Below, piece after piece: positions 16,843-25,684 of a stretch of 64,000 nt of DNA. The DNA comes from Herminiimonas sp. (GTDB taxonomy: Bacteria; Pseudomonadota; Gammaproteobacteria; Burkholderiales; Burkholderiaceae), in NCBI RefSeq assembly GCF_030655415.1, contig NZ_JAURVN010000014.1:124001-188000 (forward strand). The letters are read 5' to 3'. Position numbers and translations under genes: made by a program. The notes under the pieces were generated by a model. The model saw only the letters and a list, made by a program, of their open reading frames with translations, was not told the origin of the DNA and did not search any database. Numbering within the stretch: the first letter of the stretch is position 1; each line of letters starts with the position of its first letter.

Positions 16843-18209
16843 CTAAGCTCTCTACAAGTGCGTTCGAAAATGCGGATGATAACGTCCAACCTGACCAGGT
16901 AACGTTTATGCAGGCGCTGAAGCTGTGGTTCAAACTCGGCTTCATAGGCTTCGGCGGGCCGGCAGCGCAGATCTCTTTGATGCATAGAGAATTGGTTGAG
17001 CAACGACGCTGGATTAGCGAGAGAAGATTTTTGCATGCGCTGAACTATTGCATGCTTTTGCCAGGGCCGGAAGCACAGCAACTCGCTACTTATATGGGAT
17101 GGCTGATGCATAAAACCAAAGGTGGCGTTGCTGCTGGCGTTTTGTTCGTGCTGCCATCGCTGTTCTTTCTGATCGCCTTGTCCTGGCTATATATCGCTTA
17201 CGGCCATGTGCCTTTAATCGCCGGTTTGTTTTACGGCATCAAGCCTGCGATCACTGCGGTTGTGGTGCATGCGGTTCATCGCATCGGTTCACGTGCGCTC
17301 AAAAATAACGTGATGTGGGCCATCGCTGCGGCATCATTTGTTGCGATCTTTGCGATGAATGTGCCGTTCCCTATCATCGTTGCAAGCGCTGCGTTAATTG
17401 GTTATCTCGGTGGTCGCTATATCCCGCACAAATTTACAGTGGGCGGCGCTCATGGTGAATCAAAAAAATCGTATGGTCCAGCCTTGATCGATGACGACAC
17501 ACCGACACCTGCACACGCACAATTTCGCTGGTCGGGATTGATGAAAATACTCGTGGTAGGTGGCGTGCTGTGGTGCGTACCGATGGCATTCCTGACTTTA
17601 CGTTTTGGTTGGGACCACACCCTGACGCAAATGGGATGGTTCTTTACGAAGGCTGCCTTGCTGACTTTTGGTGGTGCGTATGCTGTATTGCCCTACATCT
17701 ATCAGGGCGCGATCGGACATTACAACTGGTTGACGCCGACTCAGATGATTGATGGATTGGCATTGGGTGAAGCCAATCCCGGTCCGCTGATCATGGTGGT
17801 GGCTTTTGTCGGATTTGTTGGCGCTTACGTGCAGTCGGTATTTGGTCCGGACATGCAATTTGTTGCAGGTGCCACTGCGGCAATACTTGTGACGTGGTTT
17901 ACGTTTCTGCCATCGTTCATCTTCATTTTGGCAGGCGGGCCACTGGTTGAGTCGACACACGGAAATTTGAAATTCACTGCGCCGTTGTCAGGAATTACGG
18001 CTGCTGTGGTTGGGGTCATTCTTAACCTGGCGGTGTTCTTCGCGTATCACGTTCTATGGCCGCAAGGATTTGCCGGCGCATTCGACTGGGTCGCAGCATT
18101 GATGGCAGTTGTCGCCGCGATCGCACTGGTGCGCTACAAACGCAACGTGATACACGTTATTGCAGTCAGCGCTGTTGTCGGATTAGTGTTGAAGTCGTTC
18201 TCGGCATAA
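16839..18209 (+). CDS. chrA: Chromate efflux transporter ChrA
   Basis: 456-residue inner-membrane protein of the CHR family, which exports chromate using the proton motive force. It has the two tandem CHR halves typical of long-chain ChrA: FKLGFIGFGGPAAQISLMHRE...LLPGPEAQQLATYMGW in the first and FFTKAALLTFGGAYAVLPYI...LALGEANPGPLIMVVAFVGF in the second. About 10-12 hydrophobic helices. GTG start (16839) overlapping the chrB stop. A perfect 11-bp stem-loop follows 8 bases after the stop. Confidence 0.95.
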   Translation: MTKLSTSAFENADDNVQPDQVTFMQALKLWFKLGFIGFGGPAAQISLMHRELVEQRRWISERRFLHALNYCMLLPGPEAQQLATYMGWLMHKTKGGVAAGVLFVLPSLFFLIALSWLYIAYGHVPLIAGLFYGIKPAITAVVVHAVHRIGSRALKNNVMWAIAAASFVAIFAMNVPFPIIVASAALIGYLGGRYIPHKFTVGGAHGESKKSYGPALIDDDTPTPAHAQFRWSGLMKILVVGGVLWCVPMAFLTLRFGWDHTLTQMGWFFTKAALLTFGGAYAVLPYIYQGAIGHYNWLTPTQMIDGLALGEANPGPLIMVVAFVGFVGAYVQSVFGPDMQFVAGATAAILVTWFTFLPSFIFILAGGPLVESTHGNLKFTAPLSGITAAVVGVILNLAVFFAYHVLWPQGFAGAFDWVAALMAVVAAIALVRYKRNVIHVIAVSAVVGLVLKSFSA

Positions 18210-18217
18210 GTAATGTG

Positions 18218-18256
18218 ACGATCAAGATTCGCTTTCGCATTAATGATCTTGATCGT
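18218..18256 (+). terminator. Stem-loop after chrA
   Basis: ACGATCAAGAT (18218-18228) and ATCTTGATCGT (18246-18256) form a perfect 11-bp stem with a 17-base loop just after the chrA stop. A clear T-tract is lacking, so it is probably a 3'-end stabilising or terminator-like structure. Confidence 0.55.
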
Positions 18257-18309
18257 TCTCCAGACCCTTCACACTACTTTAGATAAGACGAAGTATCGTT
18301 ACTCTTCCA

Positions 18310-19236
18310 TTACCAGATTACTTTTTCCCTATCAGCCCTGTCTCTTCGTTGATTTTCAAACGACTTCAGCATGAAATCTACCAGGGCACGTGTCTTTGCG
18401 GACAAGTGATTTTTAGTGGGGAACACAATATAAATGTCAGCCTGCGGAAGCTGCCAATCTTCAAGTACTGCTCGCAGTCGCCCCGATCTTAGATAGGGCG
18501 CTACATCCCATTCCGAACGTACGACGATGCCTTGTCCATCCAGCGCCCAAGCTGTTGCGCATTCACCGTCATTCGCACTTAAGGAACCGCGCACCTTAAC
18601 CGTTTCTTGTTTGGTGCCTGAGATGAAGTGCCAGCTACCGTATATCTCATCGCTCTCACGCAACAGTATGCAATTATGTTTTTGCAGATCGCGTGGCACG
18701 AGTGGCTCGCCGTGCTTCTTTAAATAGGCAGGCGACGCACAGACGAGTCGACGATTATCGGCAATCTTGCGCGCGGTCAGTCGTGCATCGGGCAATTGGC
18801 CAAATCGAATGTCCGCATCGAAGCCTTGTTCAACAAGATTGACGGGGCGATCGGTCAAGTGCAATTGCACATCCACTTCAGGATATAGCCGCGCGAAAGC
18901 AGAAAGTTGAGGCGTAATGTGGCGTCGGCCAAAGCCGAACGTCGCACTAACTTTCAACAGTCCTTTGGCAGTAACGTTACCGCCTGATATGCGTTGTTCG
19001 AGTGCTTCGAGTTCAGCGACCAGTCGTGCTCCTTCGGCCAGATAAATTTCTCCTTCTGGCGTCAGGCTGATGCGTCGCGTGGTGCGATTGAGTAAGCGCA
19101 CATGCAGGCGACTCTCGATGCCGGCGAGTCGTTTGCTCACAGACGGCGGCGTGACACCCAGCTCCTGCGCTGCCGCCGCGAGGCTGCCACGTTTGACTAC
19201 CAAAGAGAAAAATGCCAGATCCGAGATGCCGTCCAT
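18310..19236 (-). CDS. LysR-family transcriptional regulator
   Basis: 308-residue LysR protein: an N-terminal helix-turn-helix (LAAAAQELGVTPPSVSKRLAGIESRLHVRLLNRTTR) and a substrate-binding effector domain with the RLTARKIADNRRLVCASPAYL pattern. It is divergent from the Bug-type receptor gene at 19336, the usual arrangement for a regulator of a catabolic cluster. The 99-base intergenic region contains an ATT-N9-AAT element at 19284-19298 that fits the loose T-N11-A LysR motif. It probably controls the receptor, hydrolase and dehydratase genes downstream. Confidence 0.92.
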   Translation of the reverse strand: MDGISDLAFFSLVVKRGSLAAAAQELGVTPPSVSKRLAGIESRLHVRLLNRTTRRISLTPEGEIYLAEGARLVAELEALEQRISGGNVTAKGLLKVSATFGFGRRHITPQLSAFARLYPEVDVQLHLTDRPVNLVEQGFDADIRFGQLPDARLTARKIADNRRLVCASPAYLKKHGEPLVPRDLQKHNCILLRESDEIYGSWHFISGTKQETVKVRGSLSANDGECATAWALDGQGIVVRSEWDVAPYLRSGRLRAVLEDWQLPQADIYIVFPTKNHLSAKTRALVDFMLKSFENQRRDRADREKVIW

Positions 19237-19335
19237 TGGTTCCTTAAACGACTGAATGAATTAAATTTAAGTAAATTATATAGATTGCGATTACGAATAA
19301 CATCACGTCTCATACAAAAATAAATTGGAGACAAC

Positions 19336-20307
19336 ATGAAGCGTTCATCATTTATAGCGGCGGTTTTCTTAATTCCCTTGGGCCTGACGGCCTCATTTGC
19401 ATACGCGGATAGCTATCCCAACCGTCCGATAAGACTGGTCGTGCCTTATGCGCCAGGTGGCAGCGCGGATATCGTCGCACGTCGTATTTCTGACGAATGG
19501 TCGAAGGCGCTGGGCGGCAGTATTTATATCGAGAACAAGGCTGGCGCTGGCGGCAATATCGGCGTGGACGCAGTTGCAAAGGCCGAGCCGGATGGTTATA
19601 CGATCGGTTTGCAAACGGTATCGTTGGCGATTAATCCATCGATCTTTCCGAAGATGCCTTACGACACGTTGAAAGATCTGGCGCAAATCAGCACGGTCGC
19701 GACCTCGCAGCACGTGCTGGTCGTCAATACGAATTTTCCGGCGAAGAACACCAAGGATCTGGTCGCGTTGGCTAAAGCAAATCCAGGCAAATACAACTAT
19801 GGGTCAGCAGGGAGCGGCAGCACCTTTCACATGGCTGCAGAATTATTCAAATCTGTCGGCGGTGTAGATATCATTCACGTCCCTTACAAAGGTGGCGGCC
19901 CGGCGATGATCGATACTATTTCTGGCCAGGTCGATATGTGTTTTCCGGTGCTGTCTGCAGCGGCACCGCATGTCAAAGTGGGTAAGCTGAATGCGATCGG
20001 TGTCACTGGTTCTAAACGTTCACCGCTGATGCCGGACGTGCCGACCTTGGCTGAGTCAGGTGTGCCGGGTTACAGTTTTGAGACATGGTTCATCGTCTTT
20101 GCACCGGCTGCTACGCCGAAGCCGCTGATCGATAAATTGAATGCGAGTTTGGTGAAGGCACTCAACGGCCCTGTCTTGAAAGAAAAAATGATCAAGGAAG
20201 GTTTCGATCCTGCGACGTCCACACCAGATGAAGCGAAAGCGAAGCTGACTAAAGAGTTGGCACTGTGGGCCAAGCTCGTGAAGGAACGCGGTATCACGGC
20301 GGAATAA
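19336..20307 (+). CDS. Bug/TctC-family periplasmic solute-binding protein
   Basis: 323-residue secreted receptor with a clear signal peptide (cleavage near residue 24, after SFAYA). Signature motifs: YPNRPIRLVVPYAPGGSADIVARRI, ENKAGAGGNIG, NYGSAGSGSTFHMAAELFK and HVPYKGGGPAMID. These bind carboxylates or other polar organic solutes in Burkholderiales, but no TctA/TctB membrane partners are in the window, as is common for orphan Bug proteins. GGAG lies 7 bases before the ATG. A fragment of a second receptor's 3' end survives before leuC. Confidence 0.95.
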   Translation: MKRSSFIAAVFLIPLGLTASFAYADSYPNRPIRLVVPYAPGGSADIVARRISDEWSKALGGSIYIENKAGAGGNIGVDAVAKAEPDGYTIGLQTVSLAINPSIFPKMPYDTLKDLAQISTVATSQHVLVVNTNFPAKNTKDLVALAKANPGKYNYGSAGSGSTFHMAAELFKSVGGVDIIHVPYKGGGPAMIDTISGQVDMCFPVLSAAAPHVKVGKLNAIGVTGSKRSPLMPDVPTLAESGVPGYSFETWFIVFAPAATPKPLIDKLNASLVKALNGPVLKEKMIKEGFDPATSTPDEAKAKLTKELALWAKLVKERGITAE

Positions 20308-20434
20308 TTTAGTGGATTGAATAAATCGAAAAGGCCGCTTTGCGTGATTGCATTTTTACAGGTGCGGTAATGAAAGACGCATACGTTCAAAAAACGGCCT
20401 TGTTCGCATCACTTTTTGGGAAACAAAACTAGTC

Positions 20435-21361
20435 ATGGCAATTACTTCTCATCCTCACAATCCGGCGAAGGATTTGTTTCCCGTAAGTGAAAGCTTGCTG
20501 ATTGACAGCGATGCCGGTGTGCAGATTCATGCGCGCGTATTTGGTGAGGGGCCGCCTTTGCTATTACTGCACGGGCATCCGCAAACTCACGCAATCTGGC
20601 ATCGCGTAGCACCGACCTTGGCGGCGAATTTCACATTGGTCATCGCCGATCTGCGCGGCTACGGCGACTCATCCAAGCCGCAAGGCGATGCCGACCATGG
20701 CAATTACAGCAAACGCACGATGGCTTTGGACATGCTGCGCGTGATGCAGGCATTGGGGCATGAAAGATTCGCGGTATTAGCGCACGATCGCGGCGCACGC
20801 GTAGCGCATCGCCTGGCAGTTGATCATCCAGCCGCTGTATCGCGACTCGTGACTTTGGACATCGCGCCTACCTTGGCGATGTACGAACAGACTAGTCAAG
20901 CGTTTGCACGCGCGTACTGGCACTGGTTCTTTCTGATTCAGGCCGCGCCTTTACCTGAGCGTTTGATTGAAGCTGATCCTGCCGCGTACATACGCGATGT
21001 GATGGGGCGACGTCATGCCGGTTTGGCGCCGTTCGATCCACGTGCGCTGGCCGAGTACATGCGCGCAATGGCCTTACCCGGTGCGGCGCATGGTTTGTGT
21101 GAAGATTACCGCGCATCCGCAAGTATCGATTTAGAGCACGAGCAAGCCGATCGCGACGCAGGGCACAAGATGAGTCAACCACTGTTGGCGCTGTGGGGAG
21201 CGGAGGGCGTCGCTCAACGCTGCTTCGACACGCTGGCGGAATGGCGTCGTGTGGCAAGCGACGTACGCGGGCAAGCGCTGCCTTGTGGACATTACATTCC
21301 AGAAGAAGCACCGGATGAATTGCTGGCGCAGGTATTGCCATTTTTGAAGGCAGCAGCGTGA
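20435..21361 (+). CDS. Alpha/beta hydrolase, haloacetate (fluoroacetate) dehalogenase-like
   Basis: 308-residue alpha/beta hydrolase whose active site matches fluoroacetate dehalogenases. Nucleophile D118 sits in HDRGAR with the carboxylate-binding R119 and R122, acid D142 in LDIAPT, general base H286 in GHYIPEE, and the halide-binding H163/W164 in YWHWF, with Y225 in CEDYRA. The oxyanion motif HGHPQTHAIWHRVAP and ADLRGYGDSSKP are also typical. The frame is open upstream to 20348, but ATG 20435 gives the normal length; its ribosome-binding site is weak. It lies between the Bug receptor and a LeuC/LeuD pair. Related epoxide hydrolases or esterases are the alternative. Confidence 0.8.
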   Translation: MAITSHPHNPAKDLFPVSESLLIDSDAGVQIHARVFGEGPPLLLLHGHPQTHAIWHRVAPTLAANFTLVIADLRGYGDSSKPQGDADHGNYSKRTMALDMLRVMQALGHERFAVLAHDRGARVAHRLAVDHPAAVSRLVTLDIAPTLAMYEQTSQAFARAYWHWFFLIQAAPLPERLIEADPAAYIRDVMGRRHAGLAPFDPRALAEYMRAMALPGAAHGLCEDYRASASIDLEHEQADRDAGHKMSQPLLALWGAEGVAQRCFDTLAEWRRVASDVRGQALPCGHYIPEEAPDELLAQVLPFLKAAA

Positions 21362-21420
21362 GCCAATTCAATGATCGCGGATGGCAAAGTATGCGACACG
21401 TGAGTATCTTGAAAATACAA

Positions 21421-21459
21421 GACAAGCTCGCCCAGCAACGCAGCATTACTGCGGAATAA
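21421..21459 (+). pseudogene. Remnant of the 3' end of a second Bug receptor gene
   Basis: These 39 bases read DKLAQQRSITAE then TAA. They match the end of the Bug gene (AKLVKERGITAE then TAA, ending 20307) at about 30 of 39 positions, and the TTTA after the stop is also shared. No open frame of useful length precedes it, so it looks like what is left of a duplicated receptor gene next to leuC. Confidence 0.5.
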
Positions 21460-21478
21460 TTTAAAAGGTCGATTCAAT

Positions 21479-22891
21479 ATGGCACGCACGCTTTACCAAA
21501 AACTGGTGGACTCGCATACAGTCGCAAAGCTCGACAGCGACAATGTTCTGCTGTTTGCCGATCTGCATTTACTCAACGAGTACACCAGTCCGCAGGCATT
21601 TGCCGGACTCAACGAGCGCGGCTTGCTTGCGCTGATTCCAGGGCAGAACGTGGCGACGGTGAGTCACATTATTCCGACGACACCTGACCCACTGCGGATC
21701 ATCAAGGATACGGATTCTGCACTGCAGGCCAGCAACTTGAAACGCAATTGCGACCTGCACAGCATTCCCTTATTCGACACCAATGATGCGCTGCAAGGCA
21801 TTGAACACGTGATCGCGCCGGAGCACGGCATGATTCGGCCCGGCATGGTCGTGATTTGCGGTGATAGTCATACGACGACTTATGGTGCATTGGGCGCGCT
21901 GGGTTTTGGTATCGGGACTACAGAAGTCGAACACGTGCTGGCAACGCAGACCTTGGTCTATCGACTTGCAAAAAACATGCATATTCGTGTGGATGGCAAG
22001 TTGCCGAAGGCAACCACCGGCAAGGATTTGGTACTGATGATCATCAGTCGCATCGGTGCACAAGGTGCGCGCGGTTTTGTCGTCGAGTTCAGCGGTACAG
22101 CGATTGATGCACTGAGTGTCGAGGCACGCTTCACCTTGTGCAATATGGCAGTGGAAGCCGGTGCGCGTGGCGGCTTGATCGCGCCTGACCAAACAGCTGT
22201 GGATTACGTGCTGCAACGATGCCCTGATATAGCGACGAATCCTGCCTGGCATGAAGCGGCGCTCGCCGATTGGCAAGCAATACGCAGCGATGAAGGCGCT
22301 GTGTTTGAAATCGAACATGTGTTTGCTGCCGAAGATGTTGCACCGTTCGTGACGTGGGGTACCAGTCCTGATCAGGCGATTCCGATTACCGGCAATATTC
22401 CGGACTGCAATCAAGACGACGATGTGGAAAAAGAAAGCACCGAACGTGCGTTGCGTTATACCGGTTTGCAAATCGGCATGTCGATGGAAGGACTATCAAT
22501 CAAGCATGTGTTTATCGGTTCATGCACCAACGGCCGAATTGAAGATTTGCGCGCCGTGATCGATACGATAGGCAATCGTAAAGTAGCGCCCGGCGTGCGC
22601 GCGATGGTTGTACCGGGATCGGGGGCTGTGCGCATTCAAGCGGAAGAAGAGGGCATCGCCGCCAAGCTGATTGCAGCCGGATTTGAATGGCGCAAGCCCG
22701 GTTGTTCCATGTGTCTGGCGATGAATGACGACGTACTCGCACCCGGCACACGCTGCGCATCAACCACCAATCGCAACTTCGAAGGCCGCCAAGGTCGCGG
22801 CTCAATTACGCATCTTATGAGTCCGGCAATGGCCGCCGCAGCTGCCGTCACCGGTACGATTACCGACGTGCGCAAACTGGAAATGCTATGA
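21479..22891 (+). CDS. leuC: 3-isopropylmalate dehydratase large subunit-type aconitase
   Basis: 470-residue LeuC-type hydro-lyase with a [4Fe-4S] cluster held by cysteines in GSCTNGR and GCSMCLAMN. The N-terminus (LYQKLVDSHTV), GDSHTTTYGALGALGFGIGTTEVEHVLATQ and the C-terminal STTNRNFEGRQGRGS are all family motifs. It couples to leuD by a four-base overlap (ATGA). The surroundings (LysR, Bug receptor, dehalogenase, no leuB) are unlike a leucine biosynthesis operon. It could be a catabolic paralogue acting on citramalate, methylmalate or a related acid, so the symbol describes the family rather than a proven pathway. Confidence 0.9.
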   Translation: MARTLYQKLVDSHTVAKLDSDNVLLFADLHLLNEYTSPQAFAGLNERGLLALIPGQNVATVSHIIPTTPDPLRIIKDTDSALQASNLKRNCDLHSIPLFDTNDALQGIEHVIAPEHGMIRPGMVVICGDSHTTTYGALGALGFGIGTTEVEHVLATQTLVYRLAKNMHIRVDGKLPKATTGKDLVLMIISRIGAQGARGFVVEFSGTAIDALSVEARFTLCNMAVEAGARGGLIAPDQTAVDYVLQRCPDIATNPAWHEAALADWQAIRSDEGAVFEIEHVFAAEDVAPFVTWGTSPDQAIPITGNIPDCNQDDDVEKESTERALRYTGLQIGMSMEGLSIKHVFIGSCTNGRIEDLRAVIDTIGNRKVAPGVRAMVVPGSGAVRIQAEEEGIAAKLIAAGFEWRKPGCSMCLAMNDDVLAPGTRCASTTNRNFEGRQGRGSITHLMSPAMAAAAAVTGTITDVRKLEML

Positions 22892-23526
22892 ATACCAAAA
22901 CCACTTTGATAGAAGGCATTGCAGCACATTTGGCGCAGGCTAATCTCGATACCGATCAGATCATGCCTAAACAGTTTTTGCGTGGGATTGATAAGCAGGG
23001 CTTGGCTGCAGGTTTGCTATACGACTTGCGGTTTTATCCGGATGGCAAGCCGCGTCCGGATTTCATTTTGAATCTACCTGACTATCAGAACGCTTCGATT
23101 CTGGTCGGTGGTGCCAACTTTGGTTGTGGCTCCAGCCGTGAGCACGCCGTGTGGGGAATGCAGCAGTTCGGCATCAAAGCCGTCATCGCCTCTAGCTTTG
23201 GTGAAATTTTTTATTCCAACGCGATGAACAACGGGCTGCTGCTGGTGATGATTCCGGACGAATCAATTGAGCAACTGATGACGGGAGCGGGGAAAGCTCC
23301 AGTTCGCCTGACGATTGATATTGAAAAACTGAAAGTCACTAACGGTCACGTATCGGTATCATTTCATCTAAGCGAACGTCACCACAAAATGATCTTGAAC
23401 GGGCTCGACATGCTCGGTTCGTCTTTGCTATATAAAAACGAAATCATCAGCTTTGCCGACAAATGGCATGAACAACGTCCGTGGCTGAAAGACGTCGCTC
23501 GTACGGTCAGAGAAAAGCTAAACTGA
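22888..23526 (+). CDS. leuD: 3-isopropylmalate dehydratase small subunit-type
   Basis: 212-residue swivel-domain subunit that partners the LeuC-type large subunit. Seen: DTDQIMPKQFLRGI, GANFGCGSSREHAVWGMQQFGIKAVIASSFGEIF and NNGLLLVMI, all in the expected order. Length is normal for proteobacterial LeuD. It begins inside the leuC stop (ATGA). Its 3' end lies just before the lipid-kinase gene. Assignment to leucine synthesis is uncertain for the reasons given for the large subunit. Confidence 0.9.
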   Translation: MNTKTTLIEGIAAHLAQANLDTDQIMPKQFLRGIDKQGLAAGLLYDLRFYPDGKPRPDFILNLPDYQNASILVGGANFGCGSSREHAVWGMQQFGIKAVIASSFGEIFYSNAMNNGLLLVMIPDESIEQLMTGAGKAPVRLTIDIEKLKVTNGHVSVSFHLSERHHKMILNGLDMLGSSLLYKNEIISFADKWHEQRPWLKDVARTVREKLN

Positions 23527-23594
23527 ATCGCAGCATAAGTATTTTCTTTGGTGTGAGACATTCGGCCGCAAACGGCCGATTGATTGAATTTTTC

Positions 23595-24767
23595 ATGTAC
23601 GCAAACGTACATTGCCAAATGATGCGAAATGGTAAGTTTACGCTTCAAAGTACAGGGGGCCATTTGACTCTTTCTCATCCATCAATCGCACATGCCGCGC
23701 CTCCGTTATTTTTTGTCATGAACGGCGGTTCTGGCCGTCATGACGCGGACGACACGCGCCAGACTATCGAAGCCGCGATGCAAGCGGCCGCGCGTACCCA
23801 TCGCATATTTGTGATTGAAGACGTGAGCCAGATTCAGGCGACTGTGCAGCAAGCGGTTGATGCCGCGAAGGAGCAGGGCGCTGTCGTGGTTGCGGTTGGT
23901 GGAGATGGCACCATTAATGCAGTTGCCAACACTGTCTTAGGTAGTGGATGTCTGTTTGGCGCGATTCCACAAGGCACCTTCAATTATTTCGGTCGCACAC
24001 ACGGTATCCCTGAAGAAATTTCCGAATCGCTGCAAGACTTGCTGCATGGCGCACCTGTACCTGTGCAAGTTGGTCAGGTGAATGATCATATTTTTCTGGT
24101 GAATGCCAGCGTTGGTTTATATCCCGAGCTGCTGGAGGATAGAGAAGCCTTCAAACAAAAGTATGGCCGCAGCCGACTAGTCGCGATCTGGGCCGCAATT
24201 GCCACTGTGTTTGGTCGTCACCGGCAATTGCACATGACGCTGGAGCAGGATGGCAAGCGTGTCGCCATGCGTACGACCACGTTATTCATTGGCAATAACA
24301 GACTGCAACTGGATCAGGTCGGCATGCCGCAGGCAGCGGCAGTGGTGCAAGGACAACTCGCAGCAATTGCAGTGCGTCCAGTCGGAAAACTTTCGATGTT
24401 GTGGCTGGGCGTATGCGGTGCATTGGGACGACTGGGCGATGCCGAGCATGTCGTCGGGTTCAGTTTTCGTGAGCTGACCGTTGCGCCGCGCAGGAAGTCT
24501 AACGGAACAGTCGAAGAGGTAAGTACAGACCGTAAGAACACCGGTAAACGTACGCATAGAAATCAAATCAAGGTTGCTGCCGATGGCGAAATAATGTGGC
24601 TACGCACGCCGCTGGAATTTCGCGTAGCCTCCGAACCATTGCAATTGATCAAACGCCAGCGCACATCTAAAGAAAATGATGCGCAGAGTGACGCCGCAGT
24701 TTCCGACGAGGCCATGCTCGACAATAAATCTGATAGCGAAGTTGAATTGGGAGGCCATGCGGCGTGA
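23595..24767 (+). CDS. Diacylglycerol/lipid kinase family protein
   Basis: About 390 residues. The catalytic domain starts near FFVMNGGSG and contains the family's nucleotide-binding motif VVVAVGGDGTINAVANTVLG, then IPQGTFNYFGRTHGIP and the C-terminal domain with VAADGEI. Such proteins phosphorylate diacylglycerol or related lipids at the membrane. An unusual acidic, low-complexity tail (about 45 residues) follows. The start is uncertain: ATG 23595, or ATGs at 23619/23622, none with a good ribosome-binding site. The upstream-open frame overlaps leuD and is unlikely. Its stop overlaps the GTG start of the phosphoesterase, so the two are coupled. Confidence 0.85.
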   Translation: MYANVHCQMMRNGKFTLQSTGGHLTLSHPSIAHAAPPLFFVMNGGSGRHDADDTRQTIEAAMQAAARTHRIFVIEDVSQIQATVQQAVDAAKEQGAVVVAVGGDGTINAVANTVLGSGCLFGAIPQGTFNYFGRTHGIPEEISESLQDLLHGAPVPVQVGQVNDHIFLVNASVGLYPELLEDREAFKQKYGRSRLVAIWAAIATVFGRHRQLHMTLEQDGKRVAMRTTTLFIGNNRLQLDQVGMPQAAAVVQGQLAAIAVRPVGKLSMLWLGVCGALGRLGDAEHVVGFSFRELTVAPRRKSNGTVEEVSTDRKNTGKRTHRNQIKVAADGEIMWLRTPLEFRVASEPLQLIKRQRTSKENDAQSDAAVSDEAMLDNKSDSEVELGGHAA

Positions 24768-25579
24768 GGACGGTGCTGCACATTTCCGATCCGCATTTCG
24801 GCACTGAGCGTCCGCTCGTTGTTAAGGCGCTAGAGCGACTTGCACATGCGCACAAACCTGATCTGCTCATCCTCTCTGGCGATATTACGCAACGTGCACG
24901 CGCTATCGAGTTCGAGGCTGCTCGCGCTTTTGTCGAGCGTCTGGCGATTCCTTCCCGCGTAGTCATCGCTGGCAACCATGACATTCCCTTGTTCGATGTG
25001 GCGACACGGATCTTTGTGCCTTACTCGCGTTATTGCCGCGCGTTTGGTCCTGAGCTGGAACCCGTTTACGACACACCAGAACTATTGGTGATTGGTGTAC
25101 GCACGACGCGTCGTTATCGGCACATCGAAGGCGAGGTGTCCAACGCGCAGATAGCACGTGTCGCGCAACGCTTGAAGCAAGCTGGTGAAAATCAGTTGCG
25201 CATTGTCGTCACGCATCAGCCGGTACACGTCACGCATGCAGTTGATCAGGAACATCTGTTGCGAGGTCATCAACATGCCATCGGTCTATGGGCTGAAGCT
25301 GGCGTTGACCTGATACTTGGCGGCCATATTCATCGTCCGTTCACCTCCGCACTGCATGAGCGACTTGTGGATCTGCCACGGCGCGTGTGGGCAGTGCAGG
25401 CAGGTACTGCAGTGTCATCGCGCATACGGCATGACTCCAACAACTCCATCAATTTGATTCGCTACGGTTTCGAGAATGCTCCACTGTATTGTGCTGTCGA
25501 GCGCTGGGATTACAATAATGACGCGGATGATTTTGTGCTGTTCAACAGCGTTGACATACAGCGATCTATTCTCGCCTGA
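24764..25579 (+). CDS. Calcineurin-like metallophosphoesterase
   Basis: 271-residue phosphoesterase with all binuclear-metal motifs: HISDPHFG (D-x-H), LSGDITQRA (GD), IAGNHD (GNHD), VVTHQPVH (H) and LGGHIHRPF (GH-x-H). Substrate unknown; the relatives include cyclic-nucleotide and phospholipid-head phosphoesterases. It starts at GTG 24764 overlapping the stop of the lipid kinase, and the pairing of a lipid kinase with a phosphoesterase suggests work on a common lipid or phosphate ester. A good terminator follows directly. Confidence 0.9.
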   Translation: MRTVLHISDPHFGTERPLVVKALERLAHAHKPDLLILSGDITQRARAIEFEAARAFVERLAIPSRVVIAGNHDIPLFDVATRIFVPYSRYCRAFGPELEPVYDTPELLVIGVRTTRRYRHIEGEVSNAQIARVAQRLKQAGENQLRIVVTHQPVHVTHAVDQEHLLRGHQHAIGLWAEAGVDLILGGHIHRPFTSALHERLVDLPRRVWAVQAGTAVSSRIRHDSNNSINLIRYGFENAPLYCAVERWDYNNDADDFVLFNSVDIQRSILA

Positions 25580-25582
25580 TAT

Positions 25583-25613
25583 AAAAAAGCCAGCCCCTTG
25601 AGGCTGGCTTTTT
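25583..25613 (+). terminator. Intrinsic terminator after the phosphoesterase gene
   Basis: AAGCCAGCC (25587-25595), loop of six bases, GGCTGGCTT (25602-25610) then T-run. It starts four bases after the stop codon. Confidence 0.9.
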
Positions 25614-25684
25614 CACGTTGAATTGTATGTCTGCCGCGTATAGAAGCAGGAACTACTAACGGTCAGAAGCAGATGCGCATCGTC

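Noticed and set aside
21770..22471. Minus-strand 233-codon frame
   Set aside because: Antisense to leuC, whose iron-sulfur and substrate motifs are complete.
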